Source: Iodobacter sp. (GTDB lineage Bacteria; Pseudomonadota; Gammaproteobacteria; Burkholderiales; Chitinibacteraceae). From it: a stretch of DNA of 55,849 bases. Below the pieces are notes generated by a model, which worked only from the letters and a program-made list of their open reading frames with translations, ran no database searches and had not been told where the DNA came from. Location of the stretch: assembly GCF_025352645.1 (NCBI RefSeq), contig NZ_JANXSO010000010.1, positions 1 to 55,849 on the forward strand, read 5' to 3'. Positions within the stretch are counted from its first letter, which is position 1; every line of letters starts with the position of its first letter. Of the stretch, positions 7,631 through 16,581 are shown piece by piece. Position numbers and translations under genes: made by a program.

Positions 7631-9337
7631 TTAGTGGTGACGACCACCCGATCGTTTGATCGGGGCAAAAAGGGCGGCCACTGGGGTGTTTTCATTACTC
7701 AATGGCTGTTGATCGCCACGCGGCTTAGCGGCGGGTGCACGTGGTGCTGCGCTGCGTGTATCGCTGCGCGCGCCACGATCGGCATAGCTACGCTCTTGCG
7801 GCGCACGGCCTTGTGGTTGATCCCCACGGCCAGAACGGCTGCGGCCATCGGTTGGTCGAGCTGCCGATGGGGTGCGCGCTTCGCCACGTGGATTGTTGTT
7901 AAAGCGGCCTTCACCAGCAGGGCGAGGCGCTGCGGAAGAAGGCGTTTCACCACGTGGATTATTGTTAAACCGGCCTTCTGAAGCAGGGCGTGCATCGGGG
8001 TTAAAACGGCTGGCTGGGCGGCTATCATCGCTAGCACGCGGATTGCTGCGTGGTGGGCGCGGCGCATCACTCGCTGCTGCTGCAGGGGCATTGTTGGTGC
8101 GATTATGCCCACGCGGAGGGCGGCCGCTATTTGGGTTACGGGGATCGCGGTTGGTGTTGCGCGCTGCACCATTGCGGCCATTTAAGATTGGCTCGGCTTT
8201 GATACTTGGATCAACCGCAAAGCCATCTACGCTTTCACGGGTGATATCGCGTTTGATCAGGCGTTCGATATCATTTAATAGCTTGTGCTCATCCACACAA
8301 ACCAAAGAAATCGCTTCGCCTTCAGAGCCAGCACGGCCCGTGCGGCCAATCCGGTGTACATAATCTTCGGCTACATTCGGCAGCTCAAAGTTAACCACGT
8401 GTGGCAATTCTTCGATATCAATACCGCGAGCGGCGATATCGGTGGCGCACAGTACTTGCAGCGTGCCAGATTTAAACTCGGCCAAAGCACGGGTACGAGC
8501 GGCTTGGCTCTTATTACCGTGAATGGCCAGTGAGTTAATGCCATCTTTGCTTAGCTGCTCAGCTAAGCGATTAGCGCCGTGTTTGGTGCGGGTAAACACC
8601 AAAACTTGGAACCAATTTTTTTCTTTGATCAGCTGGGTGAGCAGCTCACGTTTGCGCTCACGGTCAACAAAATAAACCTTTTGCGTAATCATTTCGGCCG
8701 TGGCGTTGCGGCGAGCCACTTCGATTAGTGCAGGCTTATCGAGCAGGCCATCGGCAAGGGTTTTGATTTCGTCAGAAAAAGTAGCCGAGAACAGCAGGTT
8801 TTGGCGCTTGGCAGGCAATAGGGCCAGCACTTTTTTGATATCACGGATAAAGCCCATGTCGAGCATGCGGTCTGCTTCATCCAGAATCAAAATCTCAACC
8901 GCGCTTAAATCAACGGTTTTTTGCGACATATGATCAAGCAGACGGCCCGGTGTGGCCACCAGAATATCTACCTGGCCTTTTAGCTGCTTAATTTGCGGAT
9001 TAATACTCACGCCACCAAACATCATCATGGATTTAAGTGGCAGATATTTACCATAGTCGCGCACGCTTTCTTCAACCTGAGCGGCCAGTTCACGCGTAGG
9101 GGTCAGAATCAGTGCACGAATCTTTTTGCCAGTGGCAGGTTTTGTGCTGAGTAAATGCAGCAGCGGCAGCGTGAAGCCGGCGGTTTTACCCGTGCCGGTT
9201 TGCGCGCCAGCAAGTAAATCACCACCGGATAGCACGGCAGGAATCGCCTGTTGCTGAATAGGGGTTGGTGTGGTGTAGCCAAGTTCAGTAACGGCACGGA
9301 CGATATCGTCCGCAAGCCCTAGGGCGGAAAAACTCAT
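7631..9337 (-). CDS. rhlE: DEAD-box RNA helicase RhlE
   Basis: A 568-residue ATP-dependent RNA helicase. All core motifs are seen: Q motif ([12 protein letters not shown]), I AQTGTGKT, Ia PTRELA, Ib TPGRLLD, II DEAD ([12 protein letters not shown]), III SAT, V ARGIDI and [12 protein letters not shown], ending near residue 375. The remaining ~190 residues are a disordered tail rich in Arg, Asn, Gly, Pro and Ala, with RFNNNPRGE repeated; such tails bind RNA. RhlE proteins act in rRNA maturation and mRNA turnover, especially in the cold. A terminator follows. The tail is coded by repetitive G+C-rich DNA that opens spurious frames on both strands. Confidence 0.93.
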   Translation of the reverse strand: MSFSALGLADDIVRAVTELGYTTPTPIQQQAIPAVLSGGDLLAGAQTGTGKTAGFTLPLLHLLSTKPATGKKIRALILTPTRELAAQVEESVRDYGKYLPLKSMMMFGGVSINPQIKQLKGQVDILVATPGRLLDHMSQKTVDLSAVEILILDEADRMLDMGFIRDIKKVLALLPAKRQNLLFSATFSDEIKTLADGLLDKPALIEVARRNATAEMITQKVYFVDRERKRELLTQLIKEKNWFQVLVFTRTKHGANRLAEQLSKDGINSLAIHGNKSQAARTRALAEFKSGTLQVLCATDIAARGIDIEELPHVVNFELPNVAEDYVHRIGRTGRAGSEGEAISLVCVDEHKLLNDIERLIKRDITRESVDGFAVDPSIKAEPILNGRNGAARNTNRDPRNPNSGRPPRGHNRTNNAPAAAASDAPRPPRSNPRASDDSRPASRFNPDARPASEGRFNNNPRGETPSSAAPRPAGEGRFNNNPRGEARTPSAARPTDGRSRSGRGDQPQGRAPQERSYADRGARSDTRSAAPRAPAAKPRGDQQPLSNENTPVAALFAPIKRSGGRHH

Positions 9338-9634
9338 TCAAACTCCAGAGGAGATATCGGCCTGTCGCCAAGAGTGGCGCCAGTCAAAGGCAGATGGGGT
9401 AGGTGATCTTACAAATATGGCATCAAGATAGCTCACTCAGCAACTTTTTGCTGAGCCCTGCATGCAAAAAAACACTGCGAGGTAAAGGATTTCAAGCTTG
9501 ATGGCGTATCTGGGTGGTGTAGCGCGGAGACTGGGTAACGCGCCCACGGCGGGATTATACCTGTGTACTTGCGTTGGTGTGTGAAGCAATCATGAATTAG
9601 TGCAGATTACACTGCGCTAATTGTGTCTTTGTAG

Positions 9635-9654
9635 GGGCACGGCATGCCGTGCCC
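9635..9654. repeat. 20-bp perfect palindrome (dispersed repeat core)
   Basis: GGGCACGGCATGCCGTGCCC, preceded by GTAG, lies 9 bp beyond the dbpA stop codon. It is an extended copy of the palindrome at 7609-7624; a diverged relative is at 36375-36423. The rest of the 9338-9662 interval holds no gene I can support. Confidence 0.7.
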
Positions 9655-9662
9655 ACTGCCAA

Positions 9663-11048
9663 TTAAGCGCCAATAAAGCGCATTTTAAAGCTGCGGCCTT
9701 TGATGTTTCCTTGGCTCAGGCTATTAAATGCTTTATCTGCCACGCGGCGATCAAGCGCTACATAGGTCATAAATTCATATACATTAATTTTACCGACTTG
9801 CTCTTTAGTTAGGCCCGCATCGCCAGTGAGTGCACCAAGTAAATCGCCTGGGCGCAGTTTTTCTTTCTTGCCGCCCATAATGCACAGCGTCACCATCGGG
9901 GCACGTAGCGGGCCACTAGCCTCGGCTTCTAGGGTGTTTAAATCAAACCAACGTACTGGGCCGCCTTGGTATTCTTCGATCAGGGTGACCCATTTTTTCT
10001 CGTTTGGGGCGCAAAGGCTAAGGGCTAAGCCTTTATCGTGGCCACGGCCGGTGCGGCCAATGCGGTGGATATGCACTTCGGTATCTTTAGATACGTCAAC
10101 GTTAATCACTGCACCTAGGGTTTGAATATCTAAGCCGCGTGCGGCGACATCGGTGGCCACCAGCACAGAGCAGCTTTGATTAGCAAACTGCACTAGAATC
10201 TCGTCGCGTTCGCGTTGCTCTAGCTCGCCGTAAAGCGCCAGGGCACTAAAACCTTGATCTCGGAGCTCAGCTGCAAGCTCGCGGCAGTGGATCTTGGTAT
10301 TGCAGAAGGCCAGTGTCGAGACCGGTTTGTAGTGATTGAGTAGCTGCGCCACGGCGGCGTTACGTTCCTCGTGTTCGACGAGGTAAAAGCGTTGTTCGAT
10401 TTGGCTGTCAGCATGTTGTGCCTCTACTTTCACTTCGGCAGGCAGCTTTAAGAATTTAGCGCTGTCTTTACGAATATTGTCGGGATAAGTGGCAGAAAAC
10501 AGCAGGGTTTGGCGGCGCGTTGGGCAGGCACTGACAATACCGGCGATCTCATCGTAAAAGCCCATATCCACCATGCGGTCGGCTTCGTCCAATACCAGCG
10601 TTTGTACGGTGGATAAATCAATCGAGGCGCGGCCTAAATGGTCGCGGATACGCCCCGGTGTGCCCACAATAATATGCGCACCGTGTACAAGCGAGGCAAT
10701 TTGCGGCCCCATGGGCGAGCCGCCACAAAGGGTTAAAATTTTAATATTGTCGGTAAAGCGTGCCAAACGGCGCAGCTCTTTAGAAACTTGATCGGCCAGC
10801 TCGCGGGTGGGGCAAATCACCAAGCCCTGAATGGCAAAGTAGCTGGGGTTGAGCTTATGCAGCATGCCAATCCCAAACGCTGCCGTCTTGCCGCTGCCGG
10901 TTTTTGCTTGGGCGATTAAATCGCGGCGCTCTAGAATCAGCGGCAGGCTGCGCGCTTGGATCTCGGTCATCTCAACGTAACCCAAGCTGTCCAAGTTTTG
11001 CAGCATGGCCGGCGAGAGAGGTAGATTGGCAAAAGATGTTGTATTCAC
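9663..11048 (-). CDS. dbpA: ATP-dependent RNA helicase DbpA
   Basis: A 461-residue DEAD-box helicase. The core has AKTGSGKT (motif I), PTRELAD, TPGRIRDH, LDEADRMVDMGF (II), SATYPD (III), ARGLDI (V) and [10 protein letters not shown] (VI). After about residue 380 comes the DbpA RNA-binding domain (VTLCIMGGKKEKLRPGDLLG..VGKINVYEFMTYVALDRR..), which recognises hairpin 92 of 23S rRNA and directs the enzyme to large-subunit assembly. This C-terminal domain separates it from the neighbouring RhlE. Length is as expected (E. coli 457). Confidence 0.95.
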   Translation of the reverse strand: MNTTSFANLPLSPAMLQNLDSLGYVEMTEIQARSLPLILERRDLIAQAKTGSGKTAAFGIGMLHKLNPSYFAIQGLVICPTRELADQVSKELRRLARFTDNIKILTLCGGSPMGPQIASLVHGAHIIVGTPGRIRDHLGRASIDLSTVQTLVLDEADRMVDMGFYDEIAGIVSACPTRRQTLLFSATYPDNIRKDSAKFLKLPAEVKVEAQHADSQIEQRFYLVEHEERNAAVAQLLNHYKPVSTLAFCNTKIHCRELAAELRDQGFSALALYGELEQRERDEILVQFANQSCSVLVATDVAARGLDIQTLGAVINVDVSKDTEVHIHRIGRTGRGHDKGLALSLCAPNEKKWVTLIEEYQGGPVRWFDLNTLEAEASGPLRAPMVTLCIMGGKKEKLRPGDLLGALTGDAGLTKEQVGKINVYEFMTYVALDRRVADKAFNSLSQGNIKGRSFKMRFIGA

Positions 11049-11245
11049 AATGACTTATCCCGCAGACCAAAAGGGGCAGTAGTCTATCAGGCGCAGCGCT
11101 TTAGAGCCAGTGCCCACTTATTTATTGGTTTTTCAACCATGATCTTGATTGATACATATTACGTTGTGATACCGATGGCAGAATGGGGCGGCTTGCTTCA
11201 TCCCTCTGGGCGGTTTGTGGGGGAAAAGTTTGCATCACGCGATGA

Positions 11246-14047
11246 TTATTTGCTTACTTTTAGCCTAGTAGGCCGTGTGAGTAAGGAGTTGCCTAATATA
11301 GAGCTGGCCAGCCGTGGGGAGAGGCAGCGTTGCAATGTTTCTGCTAGGTCATGAATACTAATGGGTTTACTTAAAAAATCATCCATGCCTACCGCTTGGC
11401 AGCGCTCTTTATCTTCTTGGTAGGCATCTGCAGTGAGGGCAATAATTGGGATGTGTTTTCGTTTGAATTGCTGCTCCCAACTACGAATTTGTAAACTAGC
11501 CTCGTAGCCATCCATGATGGGCATTTGGCAATCCATTAAAACTAAATCAAATGAAGTTGTGCTTTTTAAGGCATCGAGTGCTTCTTGCCCGTGCTGTGCC
11601 AACTCTGTTTGATAGCCTAATCGAGCCAACATAGCCAACACCACAACTTGATTAATTGGATTATCTTCAACGACTAAGATGCGTTGTAATTTTGTTTGTT
11701 CTGCTTGTGTAGCTAATGCTTGGTATTGGGTGGGGAGGCGTTTTTCGGAGTCTGTAGCTTCATCAACAGGAATTTGAAACCAAAATTGTGATCCCTTTCC
11801 TAATTGGCTTATTACACCGATTTCACCCCCCATTAGTTGAATTAGGCTGCGGCAAATGGCAAGGCCTAAGCCTGTGCCACCATAACGGCGTGTAATACTG
11901 CCATCACCTTGGCTAAAGGTTTTAAATAATTTAGAGATTTGCAGTTCATCAATTCCGTCTCCGGTGTCTGCTACTGTAAATTTTAAGAAAGAATTTTCTA
12001 ATTGCTCTAGTTTTAGAGTGATGGTGCCAGCCGAAGTAAATTTAAGTGCGTTGCTGAGTAAGTTACTAATGATTTGTCTTAAGCGATAAGGATCCCCCCA
12101 GCAGCTTAAATGAAGCGGTACATCAAATAATAAATCTAACTGCAGGCCCCGTTGATGGGCGGTTTCTCGGAATAAATTAGCGACTTCTTGCACTAGCTCA
12201 GCGGGTTGAAAAATCAGCGATTCTAATTCCATTTTCCCTGCTTCTACTTTAGAAAAATCTAAAATTTCATTCAGTAAGGAAAGCAGATTTTCGCCAGAGC
12301 GAAGGATGGTTTGTGCGTAATCTAAGCGTTCTGTCTCGTCTACTTGTTCTTGCATCAGCAACTGCGCCATTCCCATTACGCCATTAAGTGGGGTGCGGAT
12401 TTCGTGGCTCATGGTAGCTAGAAACTGGCTCTTGGCTAAATTGGCTGATTCAGCTTGCTGTTTGGCCTCAATGAGTTGTATCTCTTGTTGCTTGCGGATG
12501 GCCATTTCTTGCTGCAAAACAAGGGTTTTTATTTCAACTTCGGCAGCTACACGGCGGCGGTCTGCACTTAAAATTAAGGCGAGATTGCCAAGTACGGCAG
12601 TGGCAGTCAGGATACAAAATAACAGCACTAAGGATGCACTGATGGTACTGCCACCTAAGGCATTGGTGGGTTTATGCAAGAGCAACTGCCATTGACGATT
12701 CGCAAAATTGAGCGGTTGCTGGTAATAAACACCCATAGCATCGAGTTGGCTTGAGCTTTGAAATGAGGGAAAGGGTTTAGTAAAATTAGAGTAAATAACT
12801 TCAGTTTTGCCCTCGGTAAGATCAAGGATCGCCCACTGCACTTGCTTGTGCTGCTGCATCAGTTTAAGCCAGCCCCGAATATCAATGACGCCCGTGACAA
12901 TGCTTTCTACTTCCCCCGTTGCAGATAAAACAGGGGCCATCATGAGTAAGCCACCAGGCCCTTTTAAATCATCGCTTAGTAAGATTTTGGGGCTGATGGC
13001 TACTTTATGGCTAGCAATAACTGCGTTTGCTGTTTGGGCTCGGCGTGGCTCGGAGAGCAAATCTAATCCCAATACCGAAGGGCTGGGTGGGCTAATCATG
13101 GTTAAGGGTAAAACACCAAGGGGATTGGGTTGCCAGTTGGCTAAGCGGTGTATTTTTATATTATTTAAATTGAGGGTTTGTTGTAGCTGCTTATATTGGT
13201 GATCGTAGGGTGCGTGGCGTAATAGGGGGGCCCAGCCAAAAGTGCGAAAGCTTGTCGCTGCTTTATTACTTTGTTTTACAAAGGTAGAAAACTGCGGCAA
13301 GGATAATGGTTTAACCAGTTGGGCAAGAGTGGCTAAATTGCTTAGGGTTTGGGTGTTCACTGCATCTAATTGCTCAAAATCTTGGCTAATCGTGATTGAT
13401 TCGGTAGCAAACTGGCTTTGTATCTGCCTTATTTCACTGTTCCTGATAAATAAATACACGCAGATAAATGATGAGAAGGTGAGCAGGAGTGGCGTAACCA
13501 CCATCCAGCGCCGCTCCCTCCAAGCTGGGCGTTTATCGTAAAGGGCAATACAGAGTGGTGTAAAAATTAATACACCCAGTGCATCCCCAAGCCACCAAGT
13601 GGAGAAATTTTGTGCAAGTAAATCTGCACTTAAATAGCCTTTAAAAAATAAAGCGGTGTTGGCAATGCTGCTGGCGATGGTACAAGCCAGTAATCCAGAG
13701 CCACTAAATTGCAGAATGCGTATAGGCTGATCCATTTCAAAGTGTGGATCAAATTTGCGTAGTAATCTGGCGCCAACTATGGCTTGTAAGACCGATCCAG
13801 CGGCAATAATAAGGGGTAAAATCCCTAGATCCCATTGCGGCCCTATGCTTGAGTTAACGCACCAAGAGCCAAGAAGGATACCTGACCATACTTTGCGTCC
13901 ATTAAACAATAAGCAGGCAGCGAATGCTATTCCTGCTGCCGGCCAGATGGCCGTGGCATAGCCGGGAGGAAGTGACATCAGTAGGCCAAGCTTACCTGCC
14001 ACTAAGTAAACTAAGGCTAGGAGCAGATTCGTTAACAGCAGGCGCAC
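11246..14047 (-). CDS. Hybrid sensor histidine kinase, MASE1-CHASE-HisKA-REC
   Basis: A 933-residue inner-membrane signalling protein. Residues 1 to about 200 are the MASE1 membrane domain (LPPGYATAIWPAAGIAFAAC and further helices). A CHASE-like periplasmic sensor (about 220-430: FGWAPLLRH, then PLGVLPLTMISPPSPSVLGLD) follows, then a last helix and a coiled coil. The kinase core has the phospho-acceptor His in ATMSHEIRTPLNG (near residue 545) and the ATP-binding boxes DTGDGIDE and GGTGLGLAI. The REC domain (LVVEDNPINQ, phospho-Asp in LVLMDCQMPIMDG near 837, lysine in FLSKP) has no output domain, so a phosphotransfer partner must lie elsewhere. The ligand is unknown. Confidence 0.92.
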   Translation of the reverse strand: MRLLLTNLLLALVYLVAGKLGLLMSLPPGYATAIWPAAGIAFAACLLFNGRKVWSGILLGSWCVNSSIGPQWDLGILPLIIAAGSVLQAIVGARLLRKFDPHFEMDQPIRILQFSGSGLLACTIASSIANTALFFKGYLSADLLAQNFSTWWLGDALGVLIFTPLCIALYDKRPAWRERRWMVVTPLLLTFSSFICVYLFIRNSEIRQIQSQFATESITISQDFEQLDAVNTQTLSNLATLAQLVKPLSLPQFSTFVKQSNKAATSFRTFGWAPLLRHAPYDHQYKQLQQTLNLNNIKIHRLANWQPNPLGVLPLTMISPPSPSVLGLDLLSEPRRAQTANAVIASHKVAISPKILLSDDLKGPGGLLMMAPVLSATGEVESIVTGVIDIRGWLKLMQQHKQVQWAILDLTEGKTEVIYSNFTKPFPSFQSSSQLDAMGVYYQQPLNFANRQWQLLLHKPTNALGGSTISASLVLLFCILTATAVLGNLALILSADRRRVAAEVEIKTLVLQQEMAIRKQQEIQLIEAKQQAESANLAKSQFLATMSHEIRTPLNGVMGMAQLLMQEQVDETERLDYAQTILRSGENLLSLLNEILDFSKVEAGKMELESLIFQPAELVQEVANLFRETAHQRGLQLDLLFDVPLHLSCWGDPYRLRQIISNLLSNALKFTSAGTITLKLEQLENSFLKFTVADTGDGIDELQISKLFKTFSQGDGSITRRYGGTGLGLAICRSLIQLMGGEIGVISQLGKGSQFWFQIPVDEATDSEKRLPTQYQALATQAEQTKLQRILVVEDNPINQVVVLAMLARLGYQTELAQHGQEALDALKSTTSFDLVLMDCQMPIMDGYEASLQIRSWEQQFKRKHIPIIALTADAYQEDKERCQAVGMDDFLSKPISIHDLAETLQRCLSPRLASSILGNSLLTRPTRLKVSK

Positions 14048-14201
14048 GCTTCATACTCCAGAGATCTAAGGCTAGACGTGCATATACGAAATAATAGCTC
14101 AGCTGATCGGGTTGAAATTACATGTAAAGACAGTATAGGTGTGGATTAGATGAGCTGCTTTAGGTAGTGGCACTGATGCTACCAAGTGCATATAAATCTG
14201 T

Positions 14202-14217
14202 AGCGGTAAGAACTGCT
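14202..14217 (+). promoter_or_regulatory. Palindrome upstream of the LacI-type gene
   Basis: AGCGGTAAGAACTGCT is an imperfect palindrome (AGC-GT....AC-GCT) ending 52 bp before the regulator's start codon. LacI-family proteins often bind such sites to control their own gene. This is inference from position and symmetry only. Confidence 0.25.
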
Positions 14218-14269
14218 AAGCGATTTTTCCTTGTTGCTAATCCCTTGCAGAAATTGTTTTAGGAATCAT

Positions 14270-15271
14270 ATGAATCACAAAACTCGGCGGCCTACTTTGC
14301 AAGATGTTGCCGATAAAGTTGGGGCTTCCAAAATGACTGTTAGCCGCTATCTGCGTGAGCCGCAGCAAGTGGCCGTGGCAACAGCTAAGAAAATTGCGCT
14401 GGCAATGGAGGAGCTGGGTTATATCCATAATCGTGTGCCCGATATGCTGGCTAACGCCAAAAGCCGTGCAATTGGTGTGTTGCTACCTTCTATGTCAAAT
14501 CAGGTCTTTTCTAGTGTAGTACGTGGCATTGAGTCGGTAACAGGGCCAGCAGGGTTACACGCGCTCTACGGCCATTATGGCTATACGATGGCTCGGGAAG
14601 AGCAGCAGATTGAGCAATTACTTTCGTTTAATGTCGATGGGCTGATTTTGTCTGAAACGCAACATACCCATCGCAGCTTAAGAATGTTGGAAACCGCCGC
14701 TATTCCCGTGGTAGAAATTATGGAGCTGCCTGAGCGGCCGATTGATTTGGCGGTTGGCTTAAATCACGCAGCGGCGGCGCAAGTGATGGTTGGTTTAATG
14801 CTGGCTAAAGGGCGTAAGCGGATTGCCTATCTGGCCGCACGCTTAGACCATAGAACTCGCCAGCGTGAAGCAGGGTATTTAGCGGCACTGGCTAAGGCGG
14901 GTTTTGAGCCTATTCTGATTCACACCGATCAGCCTTCCTGCTTTACCTTAGGTGGGCAATTATTACGTGATGCGCTGCAAGTTGCGCCTGATTTGGATGG
15001 GGTTTTTTGCACCAATGATGATATTGCTGCGGGCGCGATGTTGGCTTGCCAAGCATTGGGGTTTCGTGTGCCAGAGCAAATTAGCGTGGCAGGATTTAAT
15101 GCCCTCGATATTGGCCTAGCCCTAGCACCACAGCTAGCCAGCGTAATCACTCCGCGTGAAGCGATTGGCCGGTTGGCTGCTGAGCGTTTAATTGGCAGGA
15201 TAGAGGGCCGTCAATATCCCGATAAGGTGGTGGATTTAGCCTATGAAATTTTTCTAGGCCAAAGTTTGTAG
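14270..15271 (+). CDS. LacI-family transcriptional regulator, GntR-like
   Basis: A 333-residue repressor. The N-terminal LacI helix-turn-helix reads PTLQDVADKVGASKMTVSRYL, followed by the hinge helix region. A periplasmic-binding-like sugar domain follows (SRAIGVLLPSMSNQVFSSVV, GLILSETQH, GVFCTNDDIAAGAM, ISVAGFNALDIG). The overall pattern is closest to the gluconate-utilisation repressor GntR. The ATG at 14270 has AGGA five bases upstream; an upstream start at 14231 lacks one. No gluconate kinase or permease is next to it, so its targets are elsewhere or the effector differs. Confidence 0.85.
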   Translation: MNHKTRRPTLQDVADKVGASKMTVSRYLREPQQVAVATAKKIALAMEELGYIHNRVPDMLANAKSRAIGVLLPSMSNQVFSSVVRGIESVTGPAGLHALYGHYGYTMAREEQQIEQLLSFNVDGLILSETQHTHRSLRMLETAAIPVVEIMELPERPIDLAVGLNHAAAAQVMVGLMLAKGRKRIAYLAARLDHRTRQREAGYLAALAKAGFEPILIHTDQPSCFTLGGQLLRDALQVAPDLDGVFCTNDDIAAGAMLACQALGFRVPEQISVAGFNALDIGLALAPQLASVITPREAIGRLAAERLIGRIEGRQYPDKVVDLAYEIFLGQSL

Positions 15272-15315
15272 GGGGACGGATAGCCGCCCCTATCTGTGCT
15301 TATGAGGACAATCTG

Positions 15316-16314
15316 CTAGTTAAAATAGTCCAACTCCAGTGCAGATTTTACTTCGCCCAAAGTTGCTGCGGCGATGGTGCGTGCATGCATCGTGCCTGCT
15401 TTTAAGATTTGCATAACATGGGCAGGATCTTTGGCTAGCTCAAGACGGCGGGTGCGGATCGGCGCAATCAACTCTTGCAGGCGTACCTCTAAATGCTGCT
15501 TGATCACTGAATCGGCCAAGCCACCCTTGCGATATTTGGCTTTCAAATCGTCAATAAAACTAATATCAGGTTCAAAAGCATCAAGAAAGGTAAAGACGGC
15601 GTTGCCTTCAACTTGGCCTGGATCGTTAATTCTTAAGTGCTTCGCATCGGTGTACATGCTTTTTACGTATTGGCTAATTTCATCTGGGCTGGCCGATAAA
15701 TGCAGCGCATTTCCCTGAGATTTACTCATTTTGCTTTGGCCATCTGCACCCGGCAGGCGGCCGGTTTGCGGGATGATAGCACGGGTTTCTAGCAGAATAT
15801 CTTTACCTACGAGGGTATTAAAACGGCGCACAATTTCATTGGTCTGCTCGATCATCGGAGCCTGATCTGCCCCTACTGGCACGGCGGTGGCTTTAAAGGC
15901 GGTAATGTCGGCTGCTTGGCTCACGGGGTAAGTTAGAAATCCTGCGGGAATATCTCGCTGGAAGTTCTTTTGGCGAATTTCTTCTTTAACCGTAGGGTTG
16001 CGCTCTAAGCGTGCTACCGTGACCAAATTCATAAAGTAGTAAGTCAGCTCAGATAGCTCAGGGACTTGCGACTGAATAAAAATAGTGTTTTTAGCAGGAT
16101 CAAGACCAACTGCAAGGTAATCAAGCGCTACTTCCAATACATTACGATGTACTACATCGTGATCAGTATCGGTGAGCGCTTGCGCGTCGGCCAGCATCAA
16201 AAATTGGGTGTGTTTGTCTTGAAAGGCGAGGCGGTTTTGTAATGAACCCACAAAATGGCCTAAATGCAATGGGCCAGTAGTGCGGTCGCCAGTCAAAATA
16301 ATATGCGAAGTCAT
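15316..16314 (-). CDS. trpS: Tryptophanyl-tRNA synthetase
   Basis: A 332-residue class I aminoacyl-tRNA synthetase that charges tRNA-Trp. The HIGH-type signature is GPLHLGHFVGSLQN near the N-terminus and the KMSKS loop is in SKMSKSQGNALHLS. The length is normal for the bacterial enzyme. A short leader frame with a Trp codon and mutually exclusive hairpins lies directly upstream (16369-16489). This suggests the gene is controlled by ribosome-mediated attenuation responding to Trp-tRNA supply. AAGGATCGAGAAC precedes the ATG. Confidence 0.96.
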   Translation of the reverse strand: MTSHIILTGDRTTGPLHLGHFVGSLQNRLAFQDKHTQFLMLADAQALTDTDHDVVHRNVLEVALDYLAVGLDPAKNTIFIQSQVPELSELTYYFMNLVTVARLERNPTVKEEIRQKNFQRDIPAGFLTYPVSQAADITAFKATAVPVGADQAPMIEQTNEIVRRFNTLVGKDILLETRAIIPQTGRLPGADGQSKMSKSQGNALHLSASPDEISQYVKSMYTDAKHLRINDPGQVEGNAVFTFLDAFEPDISFIDDLKAKYRKGGLADSVIKQHLEVRLQELIAPIRTRRLELAKDPAHVMQILKAGTMHARTIAAATLGEVKSALELDYFN

Positions 16315-16368
16315 GTTCTCGATCCTTGTGTGGATTTACGCCGCCGAGCCCATGGGGTGTGTAGAAAC

Positions 16369-16398
16369 AACAATGCCGCCTGGACCGGCGGCATTGTT
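16369..16398 (-). terminator. Attenuator terminator in the trpS leader
   Basis: A perfect 12-bp stem (16369-16380 with 16387-16398) with a 6-base loop. On the minus strand it is followed by a T-rich run (TTGTTGTTTCT, from the stem end). It lies between the leader peptide stop (16412) and the trpS start (16314), i.e. inside the 5' leader. Its upstream arm (GCCGCC, 16392-16387) can instead pair with GGCGGC at 16421-16416. Confidence 0.7.
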
Positions 16399-16411
16399 CA
16401 AATAAATGAGT

Positions 16412-16489
16412 CTAGGCCGCCAGTAACATATAGTGGCGGTAGCACCAGCTCATTGGCTGGGAAATAAGAGGGCGTTGAAGTGCGTTCAT
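16412..16489 (-). CDS. Putative Trp leader peptide of trpS (25 aa)
   Basis: A 25-codon frame directly upstream of the trpS attenuator. It reads MNALQRPLISQPMSW and then CYRHYMLLAA, with one Trp codon at 16447-16445. AGAGG precedes the ATG but at a short 2-base spacing. The Trp codon lies 5 nt before CCGCCA (16439-16434), which pairs with TGGCGG (16422-16417). The stop codon follows the second arm by two bases. This is the spacing needed for a ribosome stalled at Trp to mask arm 1, and for one at the stop codon to mask arm 2. A single Trp codon is fewer than the usual tandem pair. Confidence 0.55.
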   Translation of the reverse strand: MNALQRPLISQPMSWCYRHYMLLAA

Positions 16490-16538
16490 GGCCTCTACTA
16501 TTGCAGCTTTTAGACCGCTTGTCTACACAGTAAGGTAT

Positions 16539-16581
16539 GTTAATGATAATTATTATCGTTTATTGCGTGTGGTGCTTGCAA
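16539..16581 (-). promoter_or_regulatory. Predicted trpS promoter with Fur-box-like palindrome
   Basis: On the minus strand TTGCAA (16581-16576) and GATAAT (16557-16552) are separated by 18 bases, a plausible sigma-70 promoter for the trpS leader. The -10 overlaps a palindrome at 16539-16557 that matches the 19-bp Fur consensus GATAATGATAATCATTATC at 17 of 19 positions. The promoter lies at the very 3' end of moeB. Fur binding is only suggested; a short AT-rich palindrome can arise by chance. Confidence 0.4.

Noticed and set aside
7616-8363. Long open frames on both strands opposite or beside the rhlE tail
   Set aside because: They come from repetitive G+C-rich DNA coding the disordered Arg/Asn/Gly tail and give biased, meaningless proteins.
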